Source: Nitzschia sp. pyKryTriq1 (taxonomy: Eukaryota > Bacillariophyta > Bacillariophyceae > Bacillariales > Bacillariaceae). Taken from it: a stretch of 64,000 nt of DNA. Location: assembly GCA_956465555.1 (NCBI GenBank), contig OY101118.1, positions 2,377,751 through 2,441,750 on the forward strand. Direction: 5' to 3'. Below are positions 55,101 to 63,139 of the stretch, piece after piece. The position numbers and the translations under genes were made by a program. The notes under the pieces were generated by a model. It was given only the letters and a program-made list of their open reading frames with translations. It was not told the DNA's origin and searched no databases. Every line of letters begins with the position of its first letter. The first letter of the stretch is position 1.

Positions 55101-55446
55101 CTGTGCTCGTCTTGGCCTCGTTCACTATGAGGCATATCTGTGCGAGCGAGCTGGAGAACTCTTCTTGGAACAGAAAGATAATGGATGGAGCGAATACTAC
55201 TCAGGGCAGGCCTTCGTGCTCTGGGAAGATTGGGGTGCACGAGGCAAGGTACATAAAATGAAAGAAGATCATCCTGAATTGTTGCAATCTTCGAACTTGC
55301 GAGAAAAGGCAAACACGGCATTGAAGGGTCGCACGCGATACAGTTCAGAACACACCGATTTGTTAAGGGACTTCACCTGGGAAAGACTAAGCTCTGTCAG
55401 CAGCAGCAGCAGCAGCATAGTAGCGGCAATGCAATCGCGGGTCTGA
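52150..55446 (+). CDS. STAND-type predicted ATPase, paralogue 2 of the inverted pair, C-terminus frameshifted (1,098 aa)
   Basis: Near-copy of the gene at 35776-39147, in opposite orientation. It keeps the start (MSFQSSSSRSLSEGPEWNLG), Walker A GPAGSGKSS, Walker B KVVLFIDDIHWAD, YRDEEV and AGNPFFVTQFL. The ATPase core is almost identical. Differences concentrate in a loop at about residues 104-165 and in the helical C-terminal half. After an AGC-repeat stretch (SVSSSSSS) the frame ends at a TGA (55444-55446). The sequence downstream still encodes the paralogue-like tail (SSAGSD...GSKRISGIMASGSFNIADA) in another frame to a TAG at 55557-55559, implying a one-base loss or two-base gain. The ATPase part should be unaffected. 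Confidence 0.87.
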   Translation: MSFQSSSSRSLSEGPEWNLGTIFGREEESQILLEISEASQSIQSTVILHGPAGSGKSSLIRSQPWKETGWLLASGKFEQHRITGEPFSALIEALKDLVDMWILEDTTTETSRMAGLQHLLQEESEFMRNILPKVYQVVMSSGSSSRSKGSSTKKITMAKRSLSMAMKQDMGTVNFVNASFVRILQFLCKTQKVVLFIDDIHWADKASLEVIKVLISGSAGKVDNLLTVLSYRDEEVTETHPTIITLSAVNAVVGPEEVEGVRIHDMPVTDLNVESVNRLVSAVTGHDREETLALAEVVHKKTAGNPFFVTQFLLMLRRESFLTYSFSTFRWEWGDIAKLSNAVRVSDNVVDVIANSLQSLPASTQIAVKVASCLGKIVPLDVLVEYFEGYEESQNGQTCSLGLHQIKECGLRHVLESAVKSGILIKPESQGAYMWAHDKLQHVAYSLIGDEDRGPLHIKMGKLLWRMSLTDSGEEWMVFLAADQLNRFSDNQQDQVLGAEAASLCLEAAKLSLSRSALFPAYGMLVAGVKHLNAENRWGAHYDLSLQLYSSLAKIAFELGDKEAAMDAITEVQEHAKSLEDKFQVQCVLLDCITTGKDRNYLAGAQKTLEILKEYGIKFPSKLLPGKMFIENQKLLRKLPGGNMSAFLDLPEMTDTKSLHIMRLLVEYLEFFVAMAQGNKQLRLHYVIRALNFSAEHGICEHTCSAIVGWAKQLRENGHFKEADEYAEMGLKINKRYHPSVGSFHCTVLMMAVAAVYSATRPLNQCLDLWLDAHHVALRTGNTEKAASAILGYTFTYFAVGLPLDSLKSDLTLYETEARQFRMPDTVAANFRIFQQFIVNLQEDVPSPAVLKGEVMDEDQLLASLDGNGHRMTMRDINSFRLLLACIFGCWDMAEILLEYLEPFLDNDHFLVRASLRRTAMALAAFKLARAKTGKKKHRTMGKKIMKDLEKDLKHGNVNAYPLYLMLRAEESPSKERYDQGIRACARLGLVHYEAYLCERAGELFLEQKDNGWSEYYSGQAFVLWEDWGARGKVHKMKEDHPELLQSSNLREKANTALKGRTRYSSEHTDLLRDFTWERLSSVSSSSSSIVAAMQSRV

Positions 55447-55559
55447 TTTCATCAGCTGGAAGCGATAACCGCACAGATGATTCAAGTGAGGCCGGCAGCA
55501 AGCGAATTAGCGGTATCATGGCGAGTGGCTCATTTAACATTGCCGACGCGATGGGTTAG
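55447..55559 (+). pseudogene. Out-of-frame residue of the STAND paralogue C-terminus
   Basis: Translating from ATT at 55446 gives a tail aligned with the last 35 or so residues of the 35776-39147 protein (AGSD, SG/SE-G, MA.G.F). It is not joined to the upstream frame. A sequencing or assembly error is the main alternative to a real frameshift. Confidence 0.7.
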
Positions 55560-55770
55560 GGAAATTCTTGATACAGTTGATGGCCAACGAAACAGGCTGA
55601 CGTCTTTGCCCTAAAAGTATTTAGTTCTAGCGGACCGACTATTCGTTTGGATGAGAACAAGTTTGATATTTCTCTGACCGAGGATGCAGTTTGATCTAAA
55701 CCTAATTATGGACTATGTAGTACTGAGCGCACAGAAATGCAAGCAAGCAACGTCCTCTCCTACTCTAGAG

Positions 55771-57780
55771 CTAAAGCTCAATGACTTCACCCTCCAAAGC
55801 ACGAACGCTCTCCGCCAAGGCTAGATGCTCTTTTTGCAACAAGTGCAATCGCTCCGAAGTGAACTGGCTATTGCGAGTAGACGACGACTCCCTGAGTGGT
55901 TGACTCTTGGTCGCGGTCAGTTGAACAATGGATTGTAATCGCACCTGTGATTCTTCCAATTGAGCGATTCTTTCGTTCTTTTGTTCTAGCCGACGGTGCG
56001 CCTCCTTGATAGGGTCAAGAATCTCTCCGTCGCCATTCGCCTTACCCGTGAAACGATCTAGCTGGGCTTGCAAAGATCGGATGCGGTCTTTCGATAGTTG
56101 CAGGCTACGCCGGGCATCCAATTCTCGTTGCTGACTGCGTTCCAGGGCTACTTTTTGATTTTGATCCTTGGTAGAATCGATCATGTCCAAAACATACTTG
56201 CGAATCTTTTGTCGCTCGTCATGAGAAACTGACGACGCGGGAACATTGTGAAGCTTGGCCAGAATATCTTCTAATTCTCCAGGAGTCTTTGGTGCTGACT
56301 TGGAGGAAGCATCGCGGGCATTATTATTCCGTAGTATACGGTTTTCTGCCTCGAGAGCTTCCAGGCGCTCTTCTAAAGAATGAATAATGGCGGACTGTCG
56401 AGGATTATGTTCGAGTTGCAACCGATCAATGGACTGGTTGGCTTGTTTCAATTGCTGTTCTAGCGATTGACATTTCCTGGCAGCCATGACAAGGGCGTTG
56501 CGTGTCGTTTTCAAGTTTTGCTGATGTCGTTGCCACAAAGTTTCATCAATGCTCCCTCCTGTCTCGGTGTCGGGAGACAAGGAAGAACTCGGCTGCTCCA
56601 ATGTTTTGGGACTGATGCTGTGGGCCGGCGTTGAAATCGAGGAAGTGTTGTTTGTAGTGGCGGGAGAAGCGAGATTCGTCAGAATGGCTGGTGGATCTCC
56701 GTCGTTGTGTTCTTGTTGCTGTCGAAGGTCAATGAGTTCTTGCTTCATCATGGCAAACGATCGGATCGCCTGTAAGACGGAGCCGCGCTCCAAGGCGGCA
56801 TATCGATTCTTCTGGGACGACGACAGCGGGTGGTTTTGACTGGTTTTACCCAAAATGATTCGCACCAAGCGTTCGGCGTCACAGAGTTTTGTCCGCAGAC
56901 CCAGTTCCGCACCAAAGTCAATCTCTACTTCAGCGGGAGGACTGCCCGTGCTGTTGGGATGATGGAGCATCATGGGCAGCGTCCCTCCCGTTTGAGCAAA
57001 GGCATCACTGGGATCGCGCATCGGACTGGGAGGTACGGCATCCAGGTCAATGTTTATTTCCGTAGGAGGCTTCGCGCCGGATCGAGTTCTCTGAACCGAC
57101 TCGTAGTCCGGCTCGTCGGCTTGGCTGTGATCGGTGTGAATACTGATGCAAGTGGTATCCACCTGAGGAGGGGCGAACAGAGTTGCTGGGCGCAGCTGAG
57201 TTGGTAGCTCGGCCGCGGGCAAGCCCCATGGACTTTGGTCATCATCGTCGTCTTCGAACAAGAGACAGCCCTGATCTTCGTCGTCGTCGTCATTGTTTCG
57301 AGAAGAATTTCCGCTCGCAAAGATCTGGTTACCACCGCCGCCGCCGAATCCCAAGAGGTCTTGAATACTTTCTTTCATCGTTTCAACAGCCAAATCTCCA
57401 CCTTCTCCTCCTCCTAGAAAAGAATCCTCGCTGATGATCGTGTCGTCCAGATCCACAGGGCCTGCAGTGGCGGCTCTGCTGGGTCCACTACTAGTATTTC
57501 CCTCGCGGCCAGAAGCAACAATCCCAGATGTCGCGACGGCCTGTGTGATGCTAAACGCCGGCGAAGCTGCTGCTGCTGCTGTAGGCTCCACTGGCAGGGT
57601 GTCCTCCGCCGAGTGTTGAGAATCTTCCTTCTTCTCGTCTTCTACGACGTCGTTCGAGTCATCTCTCGATTTTCGAAGGATTCCTACCAATGCTGGTGCA
57701 TTCTTTCGTTGAGTGTCCTGCTGTGTGGCGTAGGCAGTGCTGCTCTTGGCGGGAGAGGACCGCTTTTTTAGGAAAATCAT
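55771..57780 (-). CDS. Coiled-coil protein with acidic disordered N-terminus (669 aa)
   Basis: Single exon from the ATG at 57780. Residues 1-300 are disordered, with Ala/Ser/Pro runs, Asp/Glu runs (RNNDDDDEDQGCLLFEDDDDD) and short Gly runs. From about residue 430 the chain is heptad-like coiled coil (LEQQLKQANQSIDRLQLEHN, LEERLEALEAENRILRN), and again at about 550-669 (LQAQLDRFTG, LEQKNERIAQLEESQVRLQS, ending LAESVRALEGEVIEL). A motif AERLVRIILGKTSQNHPLSS lies between. No enzymatic domain, signal or membrane span is seen. It could be a scaffold or cytoskeletal/centrosomal protein, but nothing specific is recognised. Confidence 0.8.
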   Translation of the reverse strand: MIFLKKRSSPAKSSTAYATQQDTQRKNAPALVGILRKSRDDSNDVVEDEKKEDSQHSAEDTLPVEPTAAAAASPAFSITQAVATSGIVASGREGNTSSGPSRAATAGPVDLDDTIISEDSFLGGGEGGDLAVETMKESIQDLLGFGGGGGNQIFASGNSSRNNDDDDEDQGCLLFEDDDDDQSPWGLPAAELPTQLRPATLFAPPQVDTTCISIHTDHSQADEPDYESVQRTRSGAKPPTEINIDLDAVPPSPMRDPSDAFAQTGGTLPMMLHHPNSTGSPPAEVEIDFGAELGLRTKLCDAERLVRIILGKTSQNHPLSSSQKNRYAALERGSVLQAIRSFAMMKQELIDLRQQQEHNDGDPPAILTNLASPATTNNTSSISTPAHSISPKTLEQPSSSLSPDTETGGSIDETLWQRHQQNLKTTRNALVMAARKCQSLEQQLKQANQSIDRLQLEHNPRQSAIIHSLEERLEALEAENRILRNNNARDASSKSAPKTPGELEDILAKLHNVPASSVSHDERQKIRKYVLDMIDSTKDQNQKVALERSQQRELDARRSLQLSKDRIRSLQAQLDRFTGKANGDGEILDPIKEAHRRLEQKNERIAQLEESQVRLQSIVQLTATKSQPLRESSSTRNSQFTSERLHLLQKEHLALAESVRALEGEVIEL

Positions 57781-58522
57781 ACTTGACTGTCAAGTATTTT
57801 TATGAAACAATAGTTCGGTACACGTGCTGTCAGAGTAACTTTCTGGTCTCTGGGACGTTTGAGCACTTCGACGATAATATAATGTGTTCTTTCGGTTTGG
57901 TGGCTTCGTGTGTCAACAGTCAGTTGTTGAAATGAAGTTGGAATCTACAGTACGCACGTTGCTGATGGGGAAGTTACAGTAACCAATAATGGTGGTGGGT
58001 CCCTTTGAGAGACTGGCGGTTTCTTTTATTTCACTGTCGACTACGATTGACTCCTCTCTCTTCATCTCGCGCCAAAATGGAGCAGGGTCGGATCGAGAAA
58101 TGCCAATTTGCCGCCCAAAATTGAACGTTGGATGTCGTTGGCTGGCCGACCATGTGGTCCGTCGTCACCATGTCATATTATGTGTCGCAGGTATCAAGTA
58201 AATAATCAGGACTGTATAGAGGAAAAAATTGTTCGAACCTATGTAAGTATACATCCATGTAGTGTTTAAAGTGCTAGTATCCAAGACTCCTTATTTAGGG
58301 GGAACCTTCCCTTTGGGTCATCCCCCATAGACGTGAACCTGAACTGGTCCCCGACTTTTTTGCTCACATTTTGGGCCGCATCGCGCTGCGATCACGAACT
58401 TACGATTGTCGCACCGGGCGTTGAACGGATGCATCGTCTCTAAATATTCCAAGAGGCATGTGATCGTCAAGGAACCCGTCGATAGCCAAATCTTTCGCAA
58501 CATATCGACTCCTTCTGTCGCC
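57781..58522. other. Divergent intergenic region, coiled-coil / BTB genes
   Basis: Unique sequence without a GTAC array and without a supported gene. An in-frame extension of the BTB gene reaches back to about 58406 but lacks an ATG, so an upstream exon is possible. Confidence 0.55.
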
Positions 58523-60361
58523 ATGTTGTTTGCCGCATCAGCATCAGCAGCATCAGCATCAGCATCAGCAGCAATTTTTTTATTTATTTGTGAAGACGAC
58601 AATAGCAGCAGCATCTTTGACCGCATGGTGATGGATCGACGCTTCCAACGTCCTTCTTTCGAGGGAGGGACAAGCCATGCCACCAGTGTGATCATTCCTA
58701 AGAACAGACAAAAATTAATCCATCCTTTCAACGCTGATAGAAATCAGATATTCGAGCATCGGGCCACAGTTAGGGTGGGTCCGTCTAAGAAACATCGACC
58801 ACCACAAGAAAGCCGAGCAGCCACTGTCCCTACCGCTCAAGAACGCGTTAGAAAATCTAGAAACAGTCGACAGAAGGAGCAAGAATCTCGAGATACTCCA
58901 GAATTGGACTGTGGTGAAGCCTTGTATAGAGCAGCGGTGAGGAGTGATAGCGTTAGTAGTTCACCTTCGGAACATCGAGCAGCCTCGACCAAATCCAACC
59001 GCCGCAGTAGCAAGAAACGTCCCAAAAGTAGTGCAGCCCGATGCAGTCCACAACACGAGGAGGAGCTACATTATCGGGATTGGAGTCGACATGCTTCCAA
59101 ATGTCCCAATAGCGATTGGACTATTCATGTTTATCGCAAAAAACATACATCTTTCAACGAATTTTCGTGGGATAGCCGCCAAGGAGGCGACGATAGACGG
59201 GATTCCTACTACATCCATACCAAGGCACTGGACAGACTCCCCGAGCATCGTGCCCCTCTTTTTGAACAAATATTTTTTGATCACTTGGAAGAAATCGGGG
59301 AAAATCAAAGTCAACTGATTATTGAAGACGAAACGGCGGCCAGAGGATTCGGAATCTTGCTTGACTTTTTGTACGCCAAGACGGAAAAGGAAGAAGTCGA
59401 AATTCTCAGCAATGTGAAGAGAGGGAAGGCATTATATCGGATCGCGGAGTATTTTAATGCACAAACTCTGAAGGATCGGATCACTTCTTTTTATGACAAG
59501 ACTACCAAGCAATTCAAGGGAGATATTCCGGTTTCAGTCAGTTCAGGAAACAGTGATTCAAGAAGTGGAAGGAGATCAAGTAGTTCTTTCTTGTCATTCC
59601 CACCCTCGGAGGGTTTATCTTCTCCTTGGAATCCCACTGATTTTCGGCTGTCAGCAAAGTCAAGGAAGGAGACTTCCGGCAAGAGACACGAGCAAAAATC
59701 TGCCAGCTCGTCTTCGAAAGACTCTGATACATCGTACAGAAGTTTGCTGGGACTAGCAAAGCCTAAAACGGAAGGTGCTGCTTTGGATTCTCCAGTCTCT
59801 GTCTCCTCTTTCATGAACTTTCCATCCACGATAATGCTTGAAATGAAGGAGAAAGAAGTGGAAACAGAAACCGCATCTTCTACCAAGAGAAATGTTGAAC
59901 ATATGGACGCCTTGGACCCGGAAGTATTACTCGAAGTTCTGAAACAGAGAAAGTCAATGAACATTGACACCCGAAAGATTGATTTCGAGACTGTCAGCTG
60001 CTTGATAGCATTATGTGTGAAGCGAAACAAGAAAAAGCTCACTCCCACCTTATTCTACCAGTTGACCGGCAACGACTTCATCCCATTTATAGACCAAGAG
60101 GCGGCCTTGGAATTCTTGGCGATCGAGGAAGATCTCGGGTTCTGGACAGATCGCAATAATTTCTCTTCAGTCCAATCGAGGTGCATTCGGTCCCTGCTCG
60201 CAAATTGGGAAGGTCTCCGCAAGAAATTTCCATCTGACGAGGCCTACTGGAAGAGCCTAAGAACGATTTCACCCTCTATATTGGGCATTTTGCTGATGCA
60301 TGCATCCGGGACATCCCAACGAGAGGACGACATGTCTTCTATTACCGACTTTTGCACTTGA
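58523..60361 (+). CDS. BTB/POZ-domain protein (about 612 aa from first in-frame ATG)
   Basis: The first in-frame ATG is at 58523, followed by Ala/Ser simple sequence (SASAASASASAA). A later ATG at about 58625 (MVMDRRFQRP) is an equally reasonable start. A basic, disordered region precedes a BTB fold at about 199-325: DWTIHVYRKKHTSFNEF, YYIHTKALDRLPEHRAPLFE, QIFFDHLE, ARGFGILLDFLYAKTE, ALYRIAEYFNAQTLKDRI. After a Ser-rich linker a BACK-like helical domain follows (VLEVLKQRK, CLIALCVKRNKKKLTPTLFY, FLAIEEDLGF, RCIRSLLANWEGL). BTB-BACK proteins commonly recruit substrates to Cullin-3 ubiquitin ligases, but no Kelch or MATH domain is present to name a substrate. Confidence 0.8.
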   Translation: MLFAASASAASASASAAIFLFICEDDNSSSIFDRMVMDRRFQRPSFEGGTSHATSVIIPKNRQKLIHPFNADRNQIFEHRATVRVGPSKKHRPPQESRAATVPTAQERVRKSRNSRQKEQESRDTPELDCGEALYRAAVRSDSVSSSPSEHRAASTKSNRRSSKKRPKSSAARCSPQHEEELHYRDWSRHASKCPNSDWTIHVYRKKHTSFNEFSWDSRQGGDDRRDSYYIHTKALDRLPEHRAPLFEQIFFDHLEEIGENQSQLIIEDETAARGFGILLDFLYAKTEKEEVEILSNVKRGKALYRIAEYFNAQTLKDRITSFYDKTTKQFKGDIPVSVSSGNSDSRSGRRSSSSFLSFPPSEGLSSPWNPTDFRLSAKSRKETSGKRHEQKSASSSSKDSDTSYRSLLGLAKPKTEGAALDSPVSVSSFMNFPSTIMLEMKEKEVETETASSTKRNVEHMDALDPEVLLEVLKQRKSMNIDTRKIDFETVSCLIALCVKRNKKKLTPTLFYQLTGNDFIPFIDQEAALEFLAIEEDLGFWTDRNNFSSVQSRCIRSLLANWEGLRKKFPSDEAYWKSLRTISPSILGILLMHASGTSQREDDMSSITDFCT

Positions 60362-60462
60362 GACTGTATTCTCTGGGGTGTAATGCAGGGCTTGAAACTG
60401 CAAACTAAATCTTCACAATATTTCACAAGAGATAGATTCAATTTATTAGCTAGTGTAACCTT

Positions 60463-61197
60463 TCATACTTCCTTTTCTGGTAAAAGTACCTTACAGGTCT
60501 CATACAAGGCAAACAACCCGACGAGAATCGCTGCCACCGAGAATATGCCACTCTTGGCCGATTTGACGACAAGGGCTAGATATCGAAGGATCAAAGTAAA
60601 AAAGTTACTTGCAAACCTCGCAGTAACTTCTGCGGAAGAGCCGTGTCCCATAGCGATGCCTCTATTGACAATGGCCAGTGCTTGGAAAAATGCCGATACC
60701 GCCCATCCGATGGTAACTCGGCCGAGTGCTACACCATTTGAAAAATAAGCCTTGGATCCGACAATCAACCCAAATCCCATCAGCCCCAATAGAAAGTGGA
60801 TATTGGTACCGATCCATGCTAGTTCATAATGTTGAGCGATGAGTTCTGCGCACCCTTTGGTTAGCGGAGACTCGACTTCCGCAAGCTTGTTGATGGCAAT
60901 ACTGGAATATGTCACTGCAATAACCTCGCTCAACAGGGAGGTGACACCTAGGGCAACATTCGTCTTTTTCATGAATTTGATAGTCTTACTATCGTCTTTC
61001 TGTACCGTTGGAGCACCCAAGATACCAAGAGGCACCAAAGACCCTGCAATCAAGGCTGCTGGAGTTCTCATGTTATTGAAGAGACCGATCGCTGCCCCAG
61101 AGTGATCCTTGAGGACGGCACTGGCAACATCCATTGACGAAGCAAGTGCGTCAACAGAAGAAAATAGAAGAAGCGAAGATATGAGAGATAATCTCAT
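60463..61197 (-). CDS. Polytopic membrane protein of unknown function (244 aa)
   Basis: Starts with a cleavable-looking signal peptide (MRLSLISSLLLFSSVDALASS), followed by about five hydrophobic helices (TPAALIAGSLVPLGILGAP, TNVALGVTSLLSEVIAVTYSS, IHFLLGLMGFGLIV, VTIGWAVSAFFQALAIV, FFTLILRYLALVV, FSVAAILVGLFALYETC). The VDALAS context could be read as a weak plastid-type presequence but lacks the Phe. No family is recognised. It converges with the BTB gene at a spacing of about 100 bp. Confidence 0.7.
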   Translation of the reverse strand: MRLSLISSLLLFSSVDALASSMDVASAVLKDHSGAAIGLFNNMRTPAALIAGSLVPLGILGAPTVQKDDSKTIKFMKKTNVALGVTSLLSEVIAVTYSSIAINKLAEVESPLTKGCAELIAQHYELAWIGTNIHFLLGLMGFGLIVGSKAYFSNGVALGRVTIGWAVSAFFQALAIVNRGIAMGHGSSAEVTARFASNFFTLILRYLALVVKSAKSGIFSVAAILVGLFALYETCKVLLPEKEV

Positions 61198-61707
61198 TAT
61201 TCATTCAAGGTTGCCTTCTGCCTCTTTTCTTTATATGTGCTGTAATGACGATCCGGTTGATGTTATGGTGTGAACCTCTCCTAATAGCATCATCGCCGAA
61301 GAATCGATTCATCATCAATCTCAAAAAGCGGAAAAAAAGATCGACAAGATCCATTGTATTATTATCGCATCGCATCAGCGAACATCGAACATCGAAGGGC
61401 GCGACGCAAGACGGAAGGATGAGATGAATGTGATTGATCCCAACAGGTGCGACTACCTCGACTGAACTCAATCTGAGAAACACTTCCACTTGGAACCAGC
61501 ACGACGCACTCTTTACAGTACAGTTCTTGTATGTACTGGGGGGTACTGGTACATACTGGCATAGAATTTATAACATTGGTTGAATACGTGGTGTGATTCA
61601 ATGTCAGTCGGTGTGATTCGATTCGAGTAACAAAATAAAACGTGATTCACCAGTGACACAAATTTTCACCATTTTTGAGCCTCCAAACCGCTCCATATCC
61701 AACCCAA
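61198..61707. other. Intergenic region, no gene seen
   Basis: Divergent region containing a short GTAC-like cluster (about 61515-61560) and a duplicated GTCGGTGTGATTC motif around 61597-61620. Confidence 0.5.
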
Positions 61708-62091
61708 ATGGGCTCGAAGATGGCCCAACACGACGCTTTCCACCATGCAATCGCAGCACCCCCAACGAATCATCGATGGGTAAAAGGAAAACTGCATCGA
61801 GATTGCGCTTTATCGGAAGCGCCCCGACAGTATACATTTATTTTTTTTATCGATGAAACAAACGAAAACAACGGGAACATTGAACTCTACCGAGATTCCT
61901 GTGGAATGCCGGCGTACGAGAGGGACGGTGGTAGATTGTTCGAAAAGATGAAGGCTGCGAAGATAGAGATGGAGAAAATCACCGCAAAATCTGGGACGCT
62001 ACTGGTGTTTGATAGTCGCTGTCTGCATCAGTCAATGCCGAACATGACTGATGCGACAAGATGGACGCTAAACTGGTTGGTCGAAGTGTAA
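61708..62091 (+). CDS. Phytanoyl-CoA dioxygenase-like Fe(II)/2OG protein, probably N-terminally incomplete (127 aa)
   Basis: The ATG at 61708 is the first in frame. The facial triad is visible: LHRDCAL (HxD), then YTFIFFIDETNENNGNIELY beta strands, SGTLLVFDSRCLHQSMPN (distal His) and RWTLNWLVEV (2-oxoglutarate Arg and last strand). These match the C-terminal core of PhyH-type dioxygenases, which are normally 250-300 residues. The N-terminal half is missing. An upstream exon, a pseudogene or a genuine minimal protein are all possible. Unrelated to the oxygenase at 7450. Confidence 0.55.
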   Translation: MGSKMAQHDAFHHAIAAPPTNHRWVKGKLHRDCALSEAPRQYTFIFFIDETNENNGNIELYRDSCGMPAYERDGGRLFEKMKAAKIEMEKITAKSGTLLVFDSRCLHQSMPNMTDATRWTLNWLVEV

Positions 62092-62546
62092 ATAACTAAG
62101 GATTACTAGAGCTGCGTTGTTACTTTACTTTTACTTTACTTTTTCTTTAGCACTTCATGAGTATACATACAATGGATTTTGTGAAGCGGATGGAATATTT
62201 TCTGTTTTGGCATGAATTTTGTTGATCGCATTTTATTGCATTACCCCGCTCGGATGAGAAGTGATCGGATCGGTCACATTTTACCGAAGAAAGGGATGAC
62301 AGACGGAAAAAGGACGAAAAGGGAGGAGAAGAACAAACAGACGCAGCAGACACGACAGACACTAACCATTGGATATATCATAAAAAGTATTCGGATATGG
62401 AGAATCCTGAATGTTCGCTTATCCATTGGATATGCAAAAGACGCTATCAGCCGGAAACTCCCTCTGCCTCCGTCTGTCAGGCTGTCGAAACACTTCTACC
62501 GTAAATAAGGACTTTTCTTGTACTATAACCATGATTATGTCTGTCC

Positions 62547-62606
62547 GGTACCACGGTACTGTACCAGGTGCTTGTACGTATGTACGTACCGGTACTGTAC
62601 CGGCGT
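62547..62606. repeat. GTAC/GGTACC-rich array (left arm)
   Basis: GTAC words with CAGGTGCTTGTACG and TACCGGTACTGTACC. It precedes the left copy of the inverted repeat. Confidence 0.75.
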
Positions 62607-62620
62607 ACAGCGTAGAGTAC

Positions 62621-62813
62621 TGGAACATCCAAGGATCGAGCGATCACGCGCGCTCCACCTTCCTCCACTGAACTCAAAAGCGCGTTAAATCGAAACCGCG
62701 GTGTCTGCTTCGCAGCGTGGCCCACGGTTCTTGGCCTGGGCCAAGATTCTTGGCCTGGGCCAAAAAGCGAGTTCCACGTTAGTGCGCGGTGACCCGCACC
62801 CTTGGATGTTCCA
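62621..62813. repeat. 14-bp perfect inverted repeat pair (62621-62634 / 62800-62813)
   Basis: TGGAACATCCAAGG on the left is the exact reverse complement of CCTTGGATGTTCCA on the right, 165 bp apart. Confidence 0.85.
62731..62763. promoter_or_regulatory. Two tandem TTGGCC-TG-GGCCAA dyads
   Basis: Identical 14-bp palindromes at 62731-62744 and 62750-62763, 19 bp centre to centre. Candidate protein-binding sites upstream of the methyltransferase gene. The role is inferred from symmetry only. Confidence 0.4.
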
Positions 62814-62814
62814 G

Positions 62815-62903
62815 GTGCTGTACCTGGTACGGTACTGGTACCAGGTACGGTACTGGTACGGTACTGGTACGGTACTGGTACGGTACTGGTACGGTACCGG
62901 TAA
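62815..62903. repeat. GGTACGGTACT tandem array (right arm)
   Basis: About six consecutive 11-bp GGTACGGTACT units with flanking GGTACC words, the second regular GTAC array in the window. Confidence 0.9.
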
Positions 62904-63139
62904 GGTCGAGCCATCAGTCTGGCCACCAGTCCGACATTGCATCGCCCATCATTGAACATTGCACTGATCACCCACCGACCATCACCTTTTTCTTCTTTTT
63001 TTCGTCGTTACATTTTGGATCTGGCATCTTGCATCGGTCGTCCGCCCCCACTACTGTCTTGTCTTAACACCAGGCTTTGATCGGTTGACATTTTGGAACT
63101 CGTAGTTTCCAAGGTGAAGGATCGATAAAGAGGTTTAAC

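Larger units (their letters stand above)
62092..63139. other. Intergenic region with fold-back structure
   Basis: Holds two GTAC arrays flanking a 14-bp perfect inverted repeat and two GGCC dyads, about 240-600 bp upstream of the methyltransferase gene. No gene is supported. Confidence 0.6.

Noticed and set aside
57781-58405. Upstream continuation of the BTB protein
   Set aside because: The in-frame extension before 58523 has no ATG, and I could not find a convincing acceptor with a coding exon upstream.
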